From Magnetospirillum sp. 15-1 (GTDB lineage Bacteria > Pseudomonadota > Alphaproteobacteria > Rhodospirillales > Magnetospirillaceae): 64,000 nt of DNA. The notes beneath the pieces are model-generated. The model did no database searches. It had not been told where the DNA came from and saw only the letters and a program-made list of their open reading frames with translations. Location: the NCBI RefSeq assembly GCF_900184795.1, contig NZ_FXXN01000027.1, positions 41,296 through 105,295 on the forward strand, read 5' to 3'. The position numbers and the translations under genes were made by a program. Positions 31,748-39,304 of this stretch are shown in pieces. How positions within the stretch are numbered: the first letter of the stretch is position 1; every line of letters begins with the position of its first letter.

Positions 31748-32209
31748 ATGCAGCAGAATCAGGTGGCGCCTTTCGAGGTGCTGATCGTCGATGACGAACC
31801 GGGCGATGTGGAACTGATCCGCTCGGCGATCCATGACGGCCGTTTCATTTGTCGTACCCATGTGGCCGCCGACGGCGTGGAGGCCATGGCCTTCATGCGC
31901 AAGGAGGGGCCGACCTACCAGGATGCCGTGACCCCCGATCTGGTGCTGCTCGACCTCAACATGCCCCGGATGACCGGGCGCGAGGTTCTGGCCGCCATGC
32001 AATCCACCGATCATCTGGCGCGCATTCCCGTGGTGGTGCTGACCACCTCGGATGTGGAGCGCGATGTGCTGCAGGCCTATGACCTGGGCGCCTCGGGCTT
32101 CGTGACCAAGCCGGTGGACATCGAACAGCTGTTCAACGCCATCCACGGCATCCAGGACTATTGGTTCGGCGTGGTGCGCAAGCCGGCCGGCCTGGCCGGC
32201 AACGTCTGA
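31748..32209 (+). CDS. Rcp1-type single-domain response regulator
   Basis: 153 residues, receiver domain only: EVLIVDDEPGDVELIRSAI, phospho-acceptor Asp in LVLLDLNMPRMTG, VVLTTSDVERD, GFVTKPVDIEQL. The DEPGDVELI start and extra loop (MRKEGPTYQDAVTPD) are those of Rcp1-like partners of SHDLQEPL-type kinases, so the upstream kinase is its likely donor. ATG at 31748 is the first Met before the conserved core. Confidence 0.9.
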   Translation: MQQNQVAPFEVLIVDDEPGDVELIRSAIHDGRFICRTHVAADGVEAMAFMRKEGPTYQDAVTPDLVLLDLNMPRMTGREVLAAMQSTDHLARIPVVVLTTSDVERDVLQAYDLGASGFVTKPVDIEQLFNAIHGIQDYWFGVVRKPAGLAGNV

Positions 32210-32267
32210 TCTCTTTCCCTTCGATTTCGTGCTATGACCTGCCAAGCATGTTTGGCGGCGAAGAGTC

Positions 32268-33353
32268 ATGACCGAGGACGGCAAGGAACGAGCCCTGCGA
32301 CCGGGCTGGACCACCGGAGCCTGCGCGGCGGCGGCGGCCAAGGCCGCCTGCTCTGCTCTGCTGGGGGACGGCTTTCCCGACCCGGTCGATATCGTTCTGC
32401 CCGGCGGCCAGATTCCGGCCTTTGCCCTGGCCCTGACCGAGAGCGGTCCCGGCTGGACGCGGGCCGGGATCATCAAGGATGCCGGTGACGATCCCGACGT
32501 CACCCACGGAGCGACCATCATCGTCACCCTGCGCCATGCCCCCGCCGGGGCGGGGCTGGTGTTCAGGGCGGGACCGGGCGTGGGAACAGTCACCAAGCCG
32601 GGCCTGCCCCTGGGGGTCGGCGAGCCGGCCATCAATCCGGTTCCCCGCCGCCTGATCGGCGAGGCGGTCGCCGCCATCGCCGCCCGCCACGGCGTGCCCT
32701 GCGACCTGGAGGTCGAGGTCTCGGTACCGGGAGGCGAGGATCTGGCCGTCCGCACCTGGAACCCCCGTCTCGGTATTCTGGGCGGTATCTCCATCCTGGG
32801 AACCACCGGGATCGTCATTCCCTATTCCTGCTCCGCCTGGATTCACTCCATCCAGCGCGGCATCGACGTGGCGCGAGCCTGCGGCCTGACCCATGTGGCC
32901 GGCTGTGTCGGCTCCACCTCGGAGAAGGCGGTGCGCCGGGTGCGCCGCCTGGGTGAGGAGGCCATCATCGACATGGGCGATTTTGCCGGCGGCATGCTGA
33001 AATACCTGCGCCGCCATCCCGTGCCCCGTGTCACCGTCGCCGGTGGTTTCGCCAAGATGTGCAAGCTGGCGGCGGGCCAGATGGACCTGCATTCCAGCCG
33101 CTCGCAGGTGGATATGGCCTGGCTGGCCGGTCAGTTGGAGCAACTGGGCGGGGATGGCCGGCTGGTGGCCGCCGCCGCCGCCGCCAACACCGCCCTGGAG
33201 GTGCTGGAGATGGCCGGAACGCTGAAACTGGGCGAAGCGGTCGCCCGTCAGGCCGAGGCGGTGGCACGGGCGGTGCTCGACAATGCCGAGATTACCCTGG
33301 ACGTGCTGGTGGTGGATCGCCAGGGCCGGGTGATTGGCGATACCACCGCCTGA
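32268..33353 (+). CDS. cbiD: Cobalt-precorrin-5B C1-methyltransferase
   Basis: 361 residues. CbiD methylates C1 in the anaerobic branch of cobalamin synthesis. Motifs: RPGWTTGACAAAAAKAA at the N-terminus, IIKDAGDDPDVTHGA, NPVPRRLI, GISILGTTGIVIPYSCSAW and AGGFAKMCKLAAGQMDLHS. No adenosylcobalamin riboswitch is visible in the short 58-base gap upstream. Its stop abuts the convergent cobK stop with no spacer. Confidence 0.95.
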   Translation: MTEDGKERALRPGWTTGACAAAAAKAACSALLGDGFPDPVDIVLPGGQIPAFALALTESGPGWTRAGIIKDAGDDPDVTHGATIIVTLRHAPAGAGLVFRAGPGVGTVTKPGLPLGVGEPAINPVPRRLIGEAVAAIAARHGVPCDLEVEVSVPGGEDLAVRTWNPRLGILGGISILGTTGIVIPYSCSAWIHSIQRGIDVARACGLTHVAGCVGSTSEKAVRRVRRLGEEAIIDMGDFAGGMLKYLRRHPVPRVTVAGGFAKMCKLAAGQMDLHSSRSQVDMAWLAGQLEQLGGDGRLVAAAAAANTALEVLEMAGTLKLGEAVARQAEAVARAVLDNAEITLDVLVVDRQGRVIGDTTA

Positions 33354-34103
33354 CTACGAGAGAACCGAGCGAACCCAGATGGCGGCCTCTTCCGCCGAAC
33401 CGACACATGGTCCTTCGGGACGAGGCGGGCGGCGGCGCATGATCACCGGCAGGCCCAGTTCGGCCGCCGCGCTCAGCTTGGCGCGGGCGGCGGTTCCGCC
33501 GCTGTTGCGGCAGACGATGGTGTCGATGGCGTGCTCTTGCAGCAGAGCCCGTTCGCCGGCCAGGGTGAAGGGACCGCGGTCGGCGATCAGGGTGAAGCGG
33601 GCGGGCGGTGGAAGCGGCGGCGTTTCCTCGGCGAAGCGCAGCAGGAACCATAATTGGTCCAGCCCGGCGAAGGCGGCAAGTTCCTGGCGGCCCACCGCCA
33701 GGAAGGCTCGTTTTGACGTCCGGCGCAGATGGATGATGGCTTCGTCCCAGCTTTCCACCTCGGCCCAGCGGTCTTCCGGCCCGGCCACCCAGGCCGGGCG
33801 ATCGAGGCGCAGAAGCGGCAGGCCCAGGGCCGTGCAGGCCCGGGCGGCATTCCAGCCCATGCGGCTGGCGAAGGGATGGGTGGCGTCCACCACCGCGCCG
33901 ACGGCCTCGCCGCGCAGGTAATCCATCAAGCCATCGCGGCCGCCGAAGCCGCCGATACGGCTTTCGCCGGGCGGCAGGCGGGGGGTGGCGGTCCGTCCCG
34001 CCAGGGAGGAGATCACCCGCGGTCCTCCGCCCTCCTCGGCCAGGAGCCGGGCCAGGGCGGCGGCCTCGGCCGTGCCGCCCAGGATCAGGAGAGTGCCGGT
34101 CAT
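33354..34103 (-). CDS. cobK: Precorrin-6A / cobalt-precorrin-6A reductase
   Basis: 249 residues. CobK/CbiJ reduces the macrocycle with NAD(P)H. N-terminal LLILGGTAEAAALARLLAE nucleotide-binding start, DATHPFASRMGWNAARAC, LRLDRPAW, and the C-terminal CRNSGGTAARAKLSAAAELGLPVIMRRRP are family-specific. ATG at 34103 forms an ATGA overlap with the upstream CheY-like gene, so the two are transcribed together although functionally unrelated. Confidence 0.93.
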   Translation of the reverse strand: MTGTLLILGGTAEAAALARLLAEEGGGPRVISSLAGRTATPRLPPGESRIGGFGGRDGLMDYLRGEAVGAVVDATHPFASRMGWNAARACTALGLPLLRLDRPAWVAGPEDRWAEVESWDEAIIHLRRTSKRAFLAVGRQELAAFAGLDQLWFLLRFAEETPPLPPPARFTLIADRGPFTLAGERALLQEHAIDTIVCRNSGGTAARAKLSAAAELGLPVIMRRRPPRPEGPCVGSAEEAAIWVRSVLS

Positions 34104-34510
34104 CCCCCGTCGGCCAGGGGATCGCTGCGCTGCGGGCGGGGCGGAATGGCGATGCCGATTGCGGCCAGTTTGGTTGCCAGGATTTCCTCGTCGAAGGGCT
34201 TCATGATGTACTCGTCGGCCCCTTCGGCCAGGGCGTTGGTGATGTGCTCCATGTCGCTTTCGATGGTGCACAGCACCACCTTGGGGGCCTTTCCCCCCGC
34301 CATGGCGCGCAGGTTCTTGAGGAAGGTGAAGCCGTCCATCACCGGCATGTTCCAGTCCACCAGGATCAGGTCGGGCATCTCGGCGGTACAGGCATGCAGC
34401 GCCGCCTCGCCATTCTCCGCCTCGCCGACCCTCAGGCCCAGCCGGGTGAGCATGCGGCTGTGGATGGTGCGGATCAGCTTGGAATCGTCGATCACCAGGC
34501 AATAGCTCAT
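34100..34510 (-). CDS. Single-domain response regulator (CheY-like)
   Basis: 136 residues: CLVIDDSKLIRTIHSRML (acidic pair), LILVDWNMPVMDG (phospho-Asp), VVLCTIESD (switch), YIMKPFDEEIL (Lys). A short Pro-rich tail follows. Possible acceptor for the hybrid kinase encoded 88 bases upstream. Confidence 0.9.
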   Translation of the reverse strand: MSYCLVIDDSKLIRTIHSRMLTRLGLRVGEAENGEAALHACTAEMPDLILVDWNMPVMDGFTFLKNLRAMAGGKAPKVVLCTIESDMEHITNALAEGADEYIMKPFDEEILATKLAAIGIAIPPRPQRSDPLADGG

Positions 34511-34598
34511 GGCGGGGCTGTTTCGGGCAAAAGGAAGGGCTCGGGCAAAAGGATGGGCTGGAAAATATACGGGAATGATGCCGGAGAGCGAAGCCCGA

Positions 34599-36515
34599 TT
34601 ACAGGCCGAACTGCCGGGCGAGGTCGGCCCTGGTATCGTCCCAGTCGCGGCGCAGCCGGTGAATCAACTGTTCCATCTGGTCCGTGTCGCCGTCCTGCAT
34701 GGCCTTGCCGATGGAGACCGCCAGATTTTCCAGCCACGGCGTGCCGGAATAGGCGGCCAGCCCCTTCAACTCGTGGATGGCCGCTCCGACGATCCTGAGG
34801 TCGCCGCCGGCTCCTTCCAGCCGGCCGCAGATGTCCTCGCCGCTGTCCATGAAGGTACGGGCCAGGATGGCGGCGTTTTCGTTCCCCAACTGCTCGGCCA
34901 TACGGGTGAGGGAATGGCCGCCCCGCTCCCCGTCCTCGCCGGGAAGGGCCTGACGGATCAGCACTTCGGCGATGGTGGCGCGCAACAGTCGCGGGTCGAT
35001 GGGCTTGGCCACATGCCCGTCCATGCCGGCCGCCCGGCAACGGGCGATGTCGTCGGCCATGGCGTTGGCGGTCAGCGCGATGATGGGAATGCCGGCCACC
35101 GGGCCGGGCATGGCGCGGATGCGCCGGGCCGCTTCCGGGCCGTCCATCTCGGGCATCTGCATGTCCATGAGGACCAGATCGAAATTCTCACCCTGCAGTT
35201 TATCCAGCGCTTCCTGGCCGTTGCAGGCCACGACGACCCGGTGGCCCTCGCGGTTGAGCAGGCCGGCGGCGACCTTCTGGTTGAAGACGTTGTCCTCGGC
35301 CAGCAGGATCGACAGGGCGGGCAGGGCGGGGGCGTCGGCGCGCGGCGGTTCGGCGGCGGGTGCCGCCGCCGCCGGGTAGTTCAGGCGGAACCAGAAGCGG
35401 CTGCCCAGGCCCCTGGTGCTGTCCACGCCGATCTCGCCGCCCTGGGCGGCCACCAGCTTCTTGCAGATGGCCAATCCCAGGCCCGAACCGCCGAAGCGGC
35501 GGCTGATGGAGGCGTCAGCCTGATGAAAAGGCTGGAACAGGCTTTCGGCCTGGGCTGAATCCAGACCGATGCCGGTATCGATCACCGAGAACTCATAGCC
35601 GTCACCCTCGGCGGCGCGGGACAGGCGCAGGACGATGCCGCCCTGGGTGGTGAATTTGACGGCGTTGCCGATCAGGTTGATCAGCACCTGCCGCAGGCGC
35701 GAGCCGTCGCCGCTGACCCAGCCTGGCAGGGGCGTGGGGGCGTCGAGCGCCAGGGTCAGTCCCTTTTCCGACGCCCGGCCGCGCAGCAGCGACACCACGC
35801 CTTCCACGGTATTGCCCAGGTGGAAGGGGGTGTTCTCGAACTGCACGCCGTCGGCTTCCAGGCGCGAGAAGTCGAGGATATCGTTGATGATGCCCAGCAG
35901 GGCGGCGCCGGAATCGTGCACCACCGCCAGCTTCTCGCGGTCCTCGGCGGCCAGGGGGCGGTCCATCAGCAGGTGGACCATGCCCAGAATGCTGTTCATG
36001 GGGGTGCGGATCTCGTGGCTCATCACCGCCAGGAATTCCGACTTGGCGCGCTCGGCGTCGCGGGCCTGGGTGACCGCCTTTTCCAGGTCGCGGTGCTTCA
36101 GCGCCAGTTCGGCGTGGGCCTCGGCCAAGGCGTTCTGGAAGCCCTTCAGCGCGCTGATGTCGACGGCGATGGAGTACTTGGCCCGCCGTCCGTCGAACCA
36201 GGTGAGCATGGTTTCGCGCAACTGGTACCAGCGGTCGTCGCGATCGTTGAAATGCTCGAATTCCAGCGAGGTCTCGACGCTCTGGGCCATCATCTCCGGC
36301 ATCCGGCAGAAGCGGCAGGGCTGGGTCTGCTGGTAGATGGCCTCATAGCATTTGCGCCCCTGCACCACGCCGACCTTCTGGCGCATGGCGCGGTTGGTGC
36401 AGATGATGTCGTGGGTGACCGAATCGGCCACATAGACCGGGAACGGGATGACGTCGAAGATCACTTCCCAGTAGCCGGGATCGCCGGGATTCAGGCCTGG
36501 AAAGGGAGAGGTCAT
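34599..36515 (-). CDS. Hybrid histidine kinase PAS-HisKA-HATPase-REC-Hpt
   Basis: 638 residues, no membrane segment. N-terminal PAS (about 15-125) with a cysteine cluster (RKCYEAIYQQ, PCRFCRMPEM), a coiled coil, HisKA (FLAVMSHEIRTPMNS), HATPase (NLIGNAVKFT, DTGIGLD, GSGLGLAICKKL), receiver (LLAEDNVFNQ, LVLMDMQMPEMDG, VAKPIDPRL), and a C-terminal Hpt-like helix bundle (AIHELKGLAAYSG with the candidate His). The PAS domain is paralogous to that of the kinase at 37479. The CheY-like gene at 36535 lies just upstream in the same direction. Confidence 0.9.
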   Translation of the reverse strand: MTSPFPGLNPGDPGYWEVIFDVIPFPVYVADSVTHDIICTNRAMRQKVGVVQGRKCYEAIYQQTQPCRFCRMPEMMAQSVETSLEFEHFNDRDDRWYQLRETMLTWFDGRRAKYSIAVDISALKGFQNALAEAHAELALKHRDLEKAVTQARDAERAKSEFLAVMSHEIRTPMNSILGMVHLLMDRPLAAEDREKLAVVHDSGAALLGIINDILDFSRLEADGVQFENTPFHLGNTVEGVVSLLRGRASEKGLTLALDAPTPLPGWVSGDGSRLRQVLINLIGNAVKFTTQGGIVLRLSRAAEGDGYEFSVIDTGIGLDSAQAESLFQPFHQADASISRRFGGSGLGLAICKKLVAAQGGEIGVDSTRGLGSRFWFRLNYPAAAAPAAEPPRADAPALPALSILLAEDNVFNQKVAAGLLNREGHRVVVACNGQEALDKLQGENFDLVLMDMQMPEMDGPEAARRIRAMPGPVAGIPIIALTANAMADDIARCRAAGMDGHVAKPIDPRLLRATIAEVLIRQALPGEDGERGGHSLTRMAEQLGNENAAILARTFMDSGEDICGRLEGAGGDLRIVGAAIHELKGLAAYSGTPWLENLAVSIGKAMQDGDTDQMEQLIHRLRRDWDDTRADLARQFGL

Positions 36516-36534
36516 GCCGATGGGTGTCCAGGGT

Positions 36535-36909
36535 TCAGGTTGTGCGGGCCATGACCTTGTCGATCATGTCGGCGAGCTTTTCCGTACGGACGGGCTTCAG
36601 TACGTAGCCCCTGGCTCCGGCGTCCAGCGAATCGATGACCATCCGCTCCTGCCCGTGGGAGGTGACCATGACGATGCGGGCGGCGGGGAACTCTCCGATG
36701 ATCCTGGCGGTGGCCTCGACCCCGTTCATGTCGGGCATGGTGATGTCCATGGTGACCAGATCGGGATTGCAGGCGCGATAGGCGTCCACCGCCTTGGCTC
36801 CGGTTCCCGCCGTGCCCACCACCTGATGGCCCATCCCTTCCAACATCAGGGTCAGCTTCTTAACCGCAATAAGTGAATCGTCGACGATGAGGACTTTAAG
36901 CGCTGACAT
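36535..36909 (-). CDS. CheY-like response regulator (pair A)
   Basis: 124 residues: VLIVDDSLIAVKKLTLML, LVTMDITMPDMNG, IVMVTSHGQERM, GYVLKPVRTEKL. Clear paralogue of the protein at 38653, with long identical runs such as HGQERMVIDSLDAGA. It precedes the hybrid kinase by 19 bases and probably signals with it. Confidence 0.9.
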   Translation of the reverse strand: MSALKVLIVDDSLIAVKKLTLMLEGMGHQVVGTAGTGAKAVDAYRACNPDLVTMDITMPDMNGVEATARIIGEFPAARIVMVTSHGQERMVIDSLDAGARGYVLKPVRTEKLADMIDKVMARTT

Positions 36910-36919
36910 CAGGTCTGCC

Positions 36920-37441
36920 TTAGGATTGGTAGTTCAGGTGGTCATCAAACAGGTCGCGCGGACCGACGAAACTTACGCTGACGATACCTCTTTCGGTACG
37001 TATCCGCATATTGGCGAATACTGCGTTTTTTGGGCGATGAATGCAACGCGCATCCTCGATGATCACCGGCGGCGAGAGCGCGATACTCTCCTCGATGTTC
37101 TGGAAATCCGTCGTGCACAGCCCAAGAATTGTGTTGACGATTTCCGCCGCGGTTTCTCTGCGGTACAGGTCTTCCTCGCCGGGCGGCACCTCGATATCGG
37201 CGGTGACGCGGGTGAACAGGGCCTCCATCAGCGATTTCTCGAAGCTGAAGGCGATCAGCAGGCTGATGGGGCCGCCCAGTCCGGCGATGACCGTCATGTC
37301 GTGAAGATGAAGCCTGGTGACGTCGCAGTCGAAGGTCTCGGCGCCATCGACCGCGATCACCGCCTCGGCCGCCAGCACCTCCCTGGTCTGGCCCAGAATG
37401 GAGGCCATGACCCGGGGAATGATGGTTTTATTGAAGGTCAT
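36920..37441 (-). CDS. CheX-like CheY-phosphatase domain protein
   Basis: 173 residues. The CheX/CheC/FliY phosphatase signature ExxN is present as Glu100 and Asn103 in RRETAAEIVNTILGLC, with the FSFEKSLMEALF beta-helix segment before it. These proteins dephosphorylate CheY-type receivers. The ATG at 37441 fits the conserved start; the frame is open to 37567 without recognisable sequence. Its place between two kinase/CheY pairs suggests that their receivers are its substrates. Confidence 0.75.
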   Translation of the reverse strand: MTFNKTIIPRVMASILGQTREVLAAEAVIAVDGAETFDCDVTRLHLHDMTVIAGLGGPISLLIAFSFEKSLMEALFTRVTADIEVPPGEEDLYRRETAAEIVNTILGLCTTDFQNIEESIALSPPVIIEDARCIHRPKNAVFANMRIRTERGIVSVSFVGPRDLFDDHLNYQS

Positions 37442-37478
37442 TCCTTGTCGATCCTTGACTGTAAACGGGACGCAACAA

Positions 37479-38630
37479 TCAGCCCGCCCGCGCGGAATCC
37501 ACCGGCAGGGCGATGACGAATTCCGATCCGCCGGGGGAGCCCGGACGGACCTGGACATGGCCGCCATGGCTTTCGACGATCTGCTTGACGATGTAAAGGC
37601 CGAGACCGGCTCCCCTTGTGCCGGTGGCCGAGGGCGAGCGGTAGAATTTCTCGAACACCCGGTCCGCTTCGTCGGCGGGAATGCCCGGTCCGTGATCGGT
37701 GACGGTGATCCGGGCCTCGGACGGGCCGGAATCGAGGGAGATCCGGACCGGGCCGCTGTTGGCCGGCGAGTATTTCAGGGCGTTGTCGACCAGATTGGAG
37801 ACGGCGACGCGCAACATGGCGGGATCGGCGGTGATGGTCATCCTGGCGCCGATGGTCAGGCGCAGGCGCTCCGGTCCGCCCAGCTCGGCTTTTTCGCGGC
37901 AGATGTCTTCGACCAGCGCCGCCAGATCCATGGGCCGCACCTGCAGCGCCGCCACCGCCGAGGTCAGGCGGTCGTCGGCCAGGCAGACGTCGATCAGGTC
38001 GGACATGCGATGGACGGCCCGGCCGATCTTGGCGACTTCCTCCCCGGGTTCGGGCTGGCCGGCGGTATAGAGCTCCAGCACCTGGGCGGCTCCGCCGATG
38101 ATGGACAGCGGCATGCGGAACTCATGCGATACCATGGCCAGGAAGTTGCGCTGGTTGAGGGTGACTTCCTGCTCGGAAAGCAGGGCGCCGTTCAGGCGGC
38201 GGTTCTTCAGCGCCAGTTCGGCATGGGCCTCGGCCAGGGCGTTCTGCACTTCCTTCAGTGCGCTGATGTCCACGGCGATGGAGTATTTGGCGCGGCGGCC
38301 GTCGAACCAGGCGACCATGGTCTCGCGCAGTTGGTACCAGTGGTCGTCCTGGTCATTGAAAAGCTCGAATTCCAGGTAATTGGCGGTACAGGCCGCCCCG
38401 CTCTCCAACTCCTGCATGCGACAGAAGGTGCAGGGCTCGGGCTGCTGGTAGATGGCGGAATAACATTTGTCGCCGGGTCTGACGGTTACCCGCTGCATCA
38501 TGGCGCGGTTGGCGCAGATGATGTCGAAGGTCTTGCTGTCGGCCACGTAGACCGGGAAGGGAATGACGTCGAAAATGACTTCCCAGTAGCCGGGGTCGTT
38601 TGGATTGCCGCCGGGAAACGCTGTCGTCAT
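37479..38630 (-). CDS. Histidine kinase PAS-HisKA-HATPase
   Basis: 383 residues, soluble. The N-terminal PAS domain is a close paralogue of that at 34599 (PGYWEVIFDVIPFPVYVADS in both) with Cys in GDKCYSAIYQQ, PCTFCRM and a further Cys in SGAAC. HisKA has FLAMVSHEFRMPLSI; HATPase has NLVDNALKYS, DHGPGIPADE and GAGLGLYIVKQIVESHGG. No receiver domain, unlike its paralogue. Start ATG at 38630. Confidence 0.9.
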   Translation of the reverse strand: MTTAFPGGNPNDPGYWEVIFDVIPFPVYVADSKTFDIICANRAMMQRVTVRPGDKCYSAIYQQPEPCTFCRMQELESGAACTANYLEFELFNDQDDHWYQLRETMVAWFDGRRAKYSIAVDISALKEVQNALAEAHAELALKNRRLNGALLSEQEVTLNQRNFLAMVSHEFRMPLSIIGGAAQVLELYTAGQPEPGEEVAKIGRAVHRMSDLIDVCLADDRLTSAVAALQVRPMDLAALVEDICREKAELGGPERLRLTIGARMTITADPAMLRVAVSNLVDNALKYSPANSGPVRISLDSGPSEARITVTDHGPGIPADEADRVFEKFYRSPSATGTRGAGLGLYIVKQIVESHGGHVQVRPGSPGGSEFVIALPVDSARAG

Positions 38631-38652
38631 CGACCTTCTCGCCTTCGCTCCG

Positions 38653-39024
38653 TCAGCCGGAGCGTTCCATCACCTTGGCGATCATATCGGAGAGTTTCTC
38701 GATGCGCACTGGCTTTAGCACATAGCCCTTGGCGCCGGCGTCCAGGGAATCGATCACCATCCGCTCCTGACCGTGGGAGGTGACCATCATGATGCGGGCC
38801 TGGGGGAATTCGGCGACGATGTGGGTGGTGGCTTCCATGCCGTCCATGTCGGGCATGGAAATATCCATGGTCATCAGATCGGGGCGGTGCTGGCGATAAG
38901 CCTCGATGGCGCCGCGACCGGTCGACGCGGTGGCGACCACCTGATGGCCCAGCCCCTCCATCAGGACAAGCAGCTTCTTCACCGTAATGATCGAATCGTC
39001 AGCAATAATAACTTTTAGTGGCAT
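38653..39024 (-). CDS. CheY-like response regulator (pair B)
   Basis: 123 residues: VIIADDSIITVKKLLVLM, LMTMDISMPDMDG, IMMVTSHGQERM, GYVLKPVRIEKL. Paralogue of the protein at 36535. ATG at 39024 is preferred over an in-frame TTG at 39033; no strong ribosome-binding site is seen for either. Located 22 bases before the PAS kinase, mirroring the layout of pair A. Confidence 0.88.
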   Translation of the reverse strand: MPLKVIIADDSIITVKKLLVLMEGLGHQVVATASTGRGAIEAYRQHRPDLMTMDISMPDMDGMEATTHIVAEFPQARIMMVTSHGQERMVIDSLDAGAKGYVLKPVRIEKLSDMIAKVMERSG

Positions 39025-39184
39025 GGTATGCAAATCTGTAAGCTATTTGTAATTATAGGCGACATTCTGTCGATAATAGAAGTATTGCGGAAAGTGGTGG
39101 TCGGTCGCAATTGGATTTTCTCAATGATTTATATGCGTATACTTTCAATTGAGATGCACCATTGCCGCTGATGCCGGGGGTTGG

Positions 39185-39217
39185 CAAAAAGAGAGGCCGG
39201 ACGTTGCCGTCCGGCCT
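39185..39217 (-). terminator. Rho-independent terminator of the etf/acyl-CoA dehydrogenase operon
   Basis: AGGCCGGAC (39194-39202) pairs with GTCCGGCCT (39209-39217). On the minus strand the stem is followed by CTCTTTTT. It lies 88 bases past the acyl-CoA dehydrogenase stop. Confidence 0.88.
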
Positions 39218-39248
39218 TGAAGTCTGGCTCGTGAAGGGAGACACAGCG

Positions 39249-39290
39249 ATTCCGGCAGAGGACTCGAACCCGCGGAACCGAGAGCCGTCG
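39249..39290 (-). other. tRNA 3'-end-like fragment
   Basis: On the minus strand the segment reads GGTTCCGCGGGTTCGAGTCC and then TCTGCCGGAATCGC, resembling the variable-arm, T-loop and acceptor end of a serine or leucine tRNA. The T-stem does not pair properly and no 5' half is present, so it is not a functional tRNA. It may be a relic of an integration site or chance similarity. Confidence 0.25.
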
Positions 39291-39304
39291 AGAGCCGCCG
39301 ACGG

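Noticed and set aside
32210-32267. Possible cobalamin riboswitch upstream of cbiD
   Set aside because: The gap is only 58 bases and no B12-box-like sequence is present; the cobU upstream gap is 9 bases.
39249-39290. Functional tRNA gene
   Set aside because: Only the 3' end resembles a tRNA; T-stem pairing fails and no anticodon arm or acceptor 5' strand is found.
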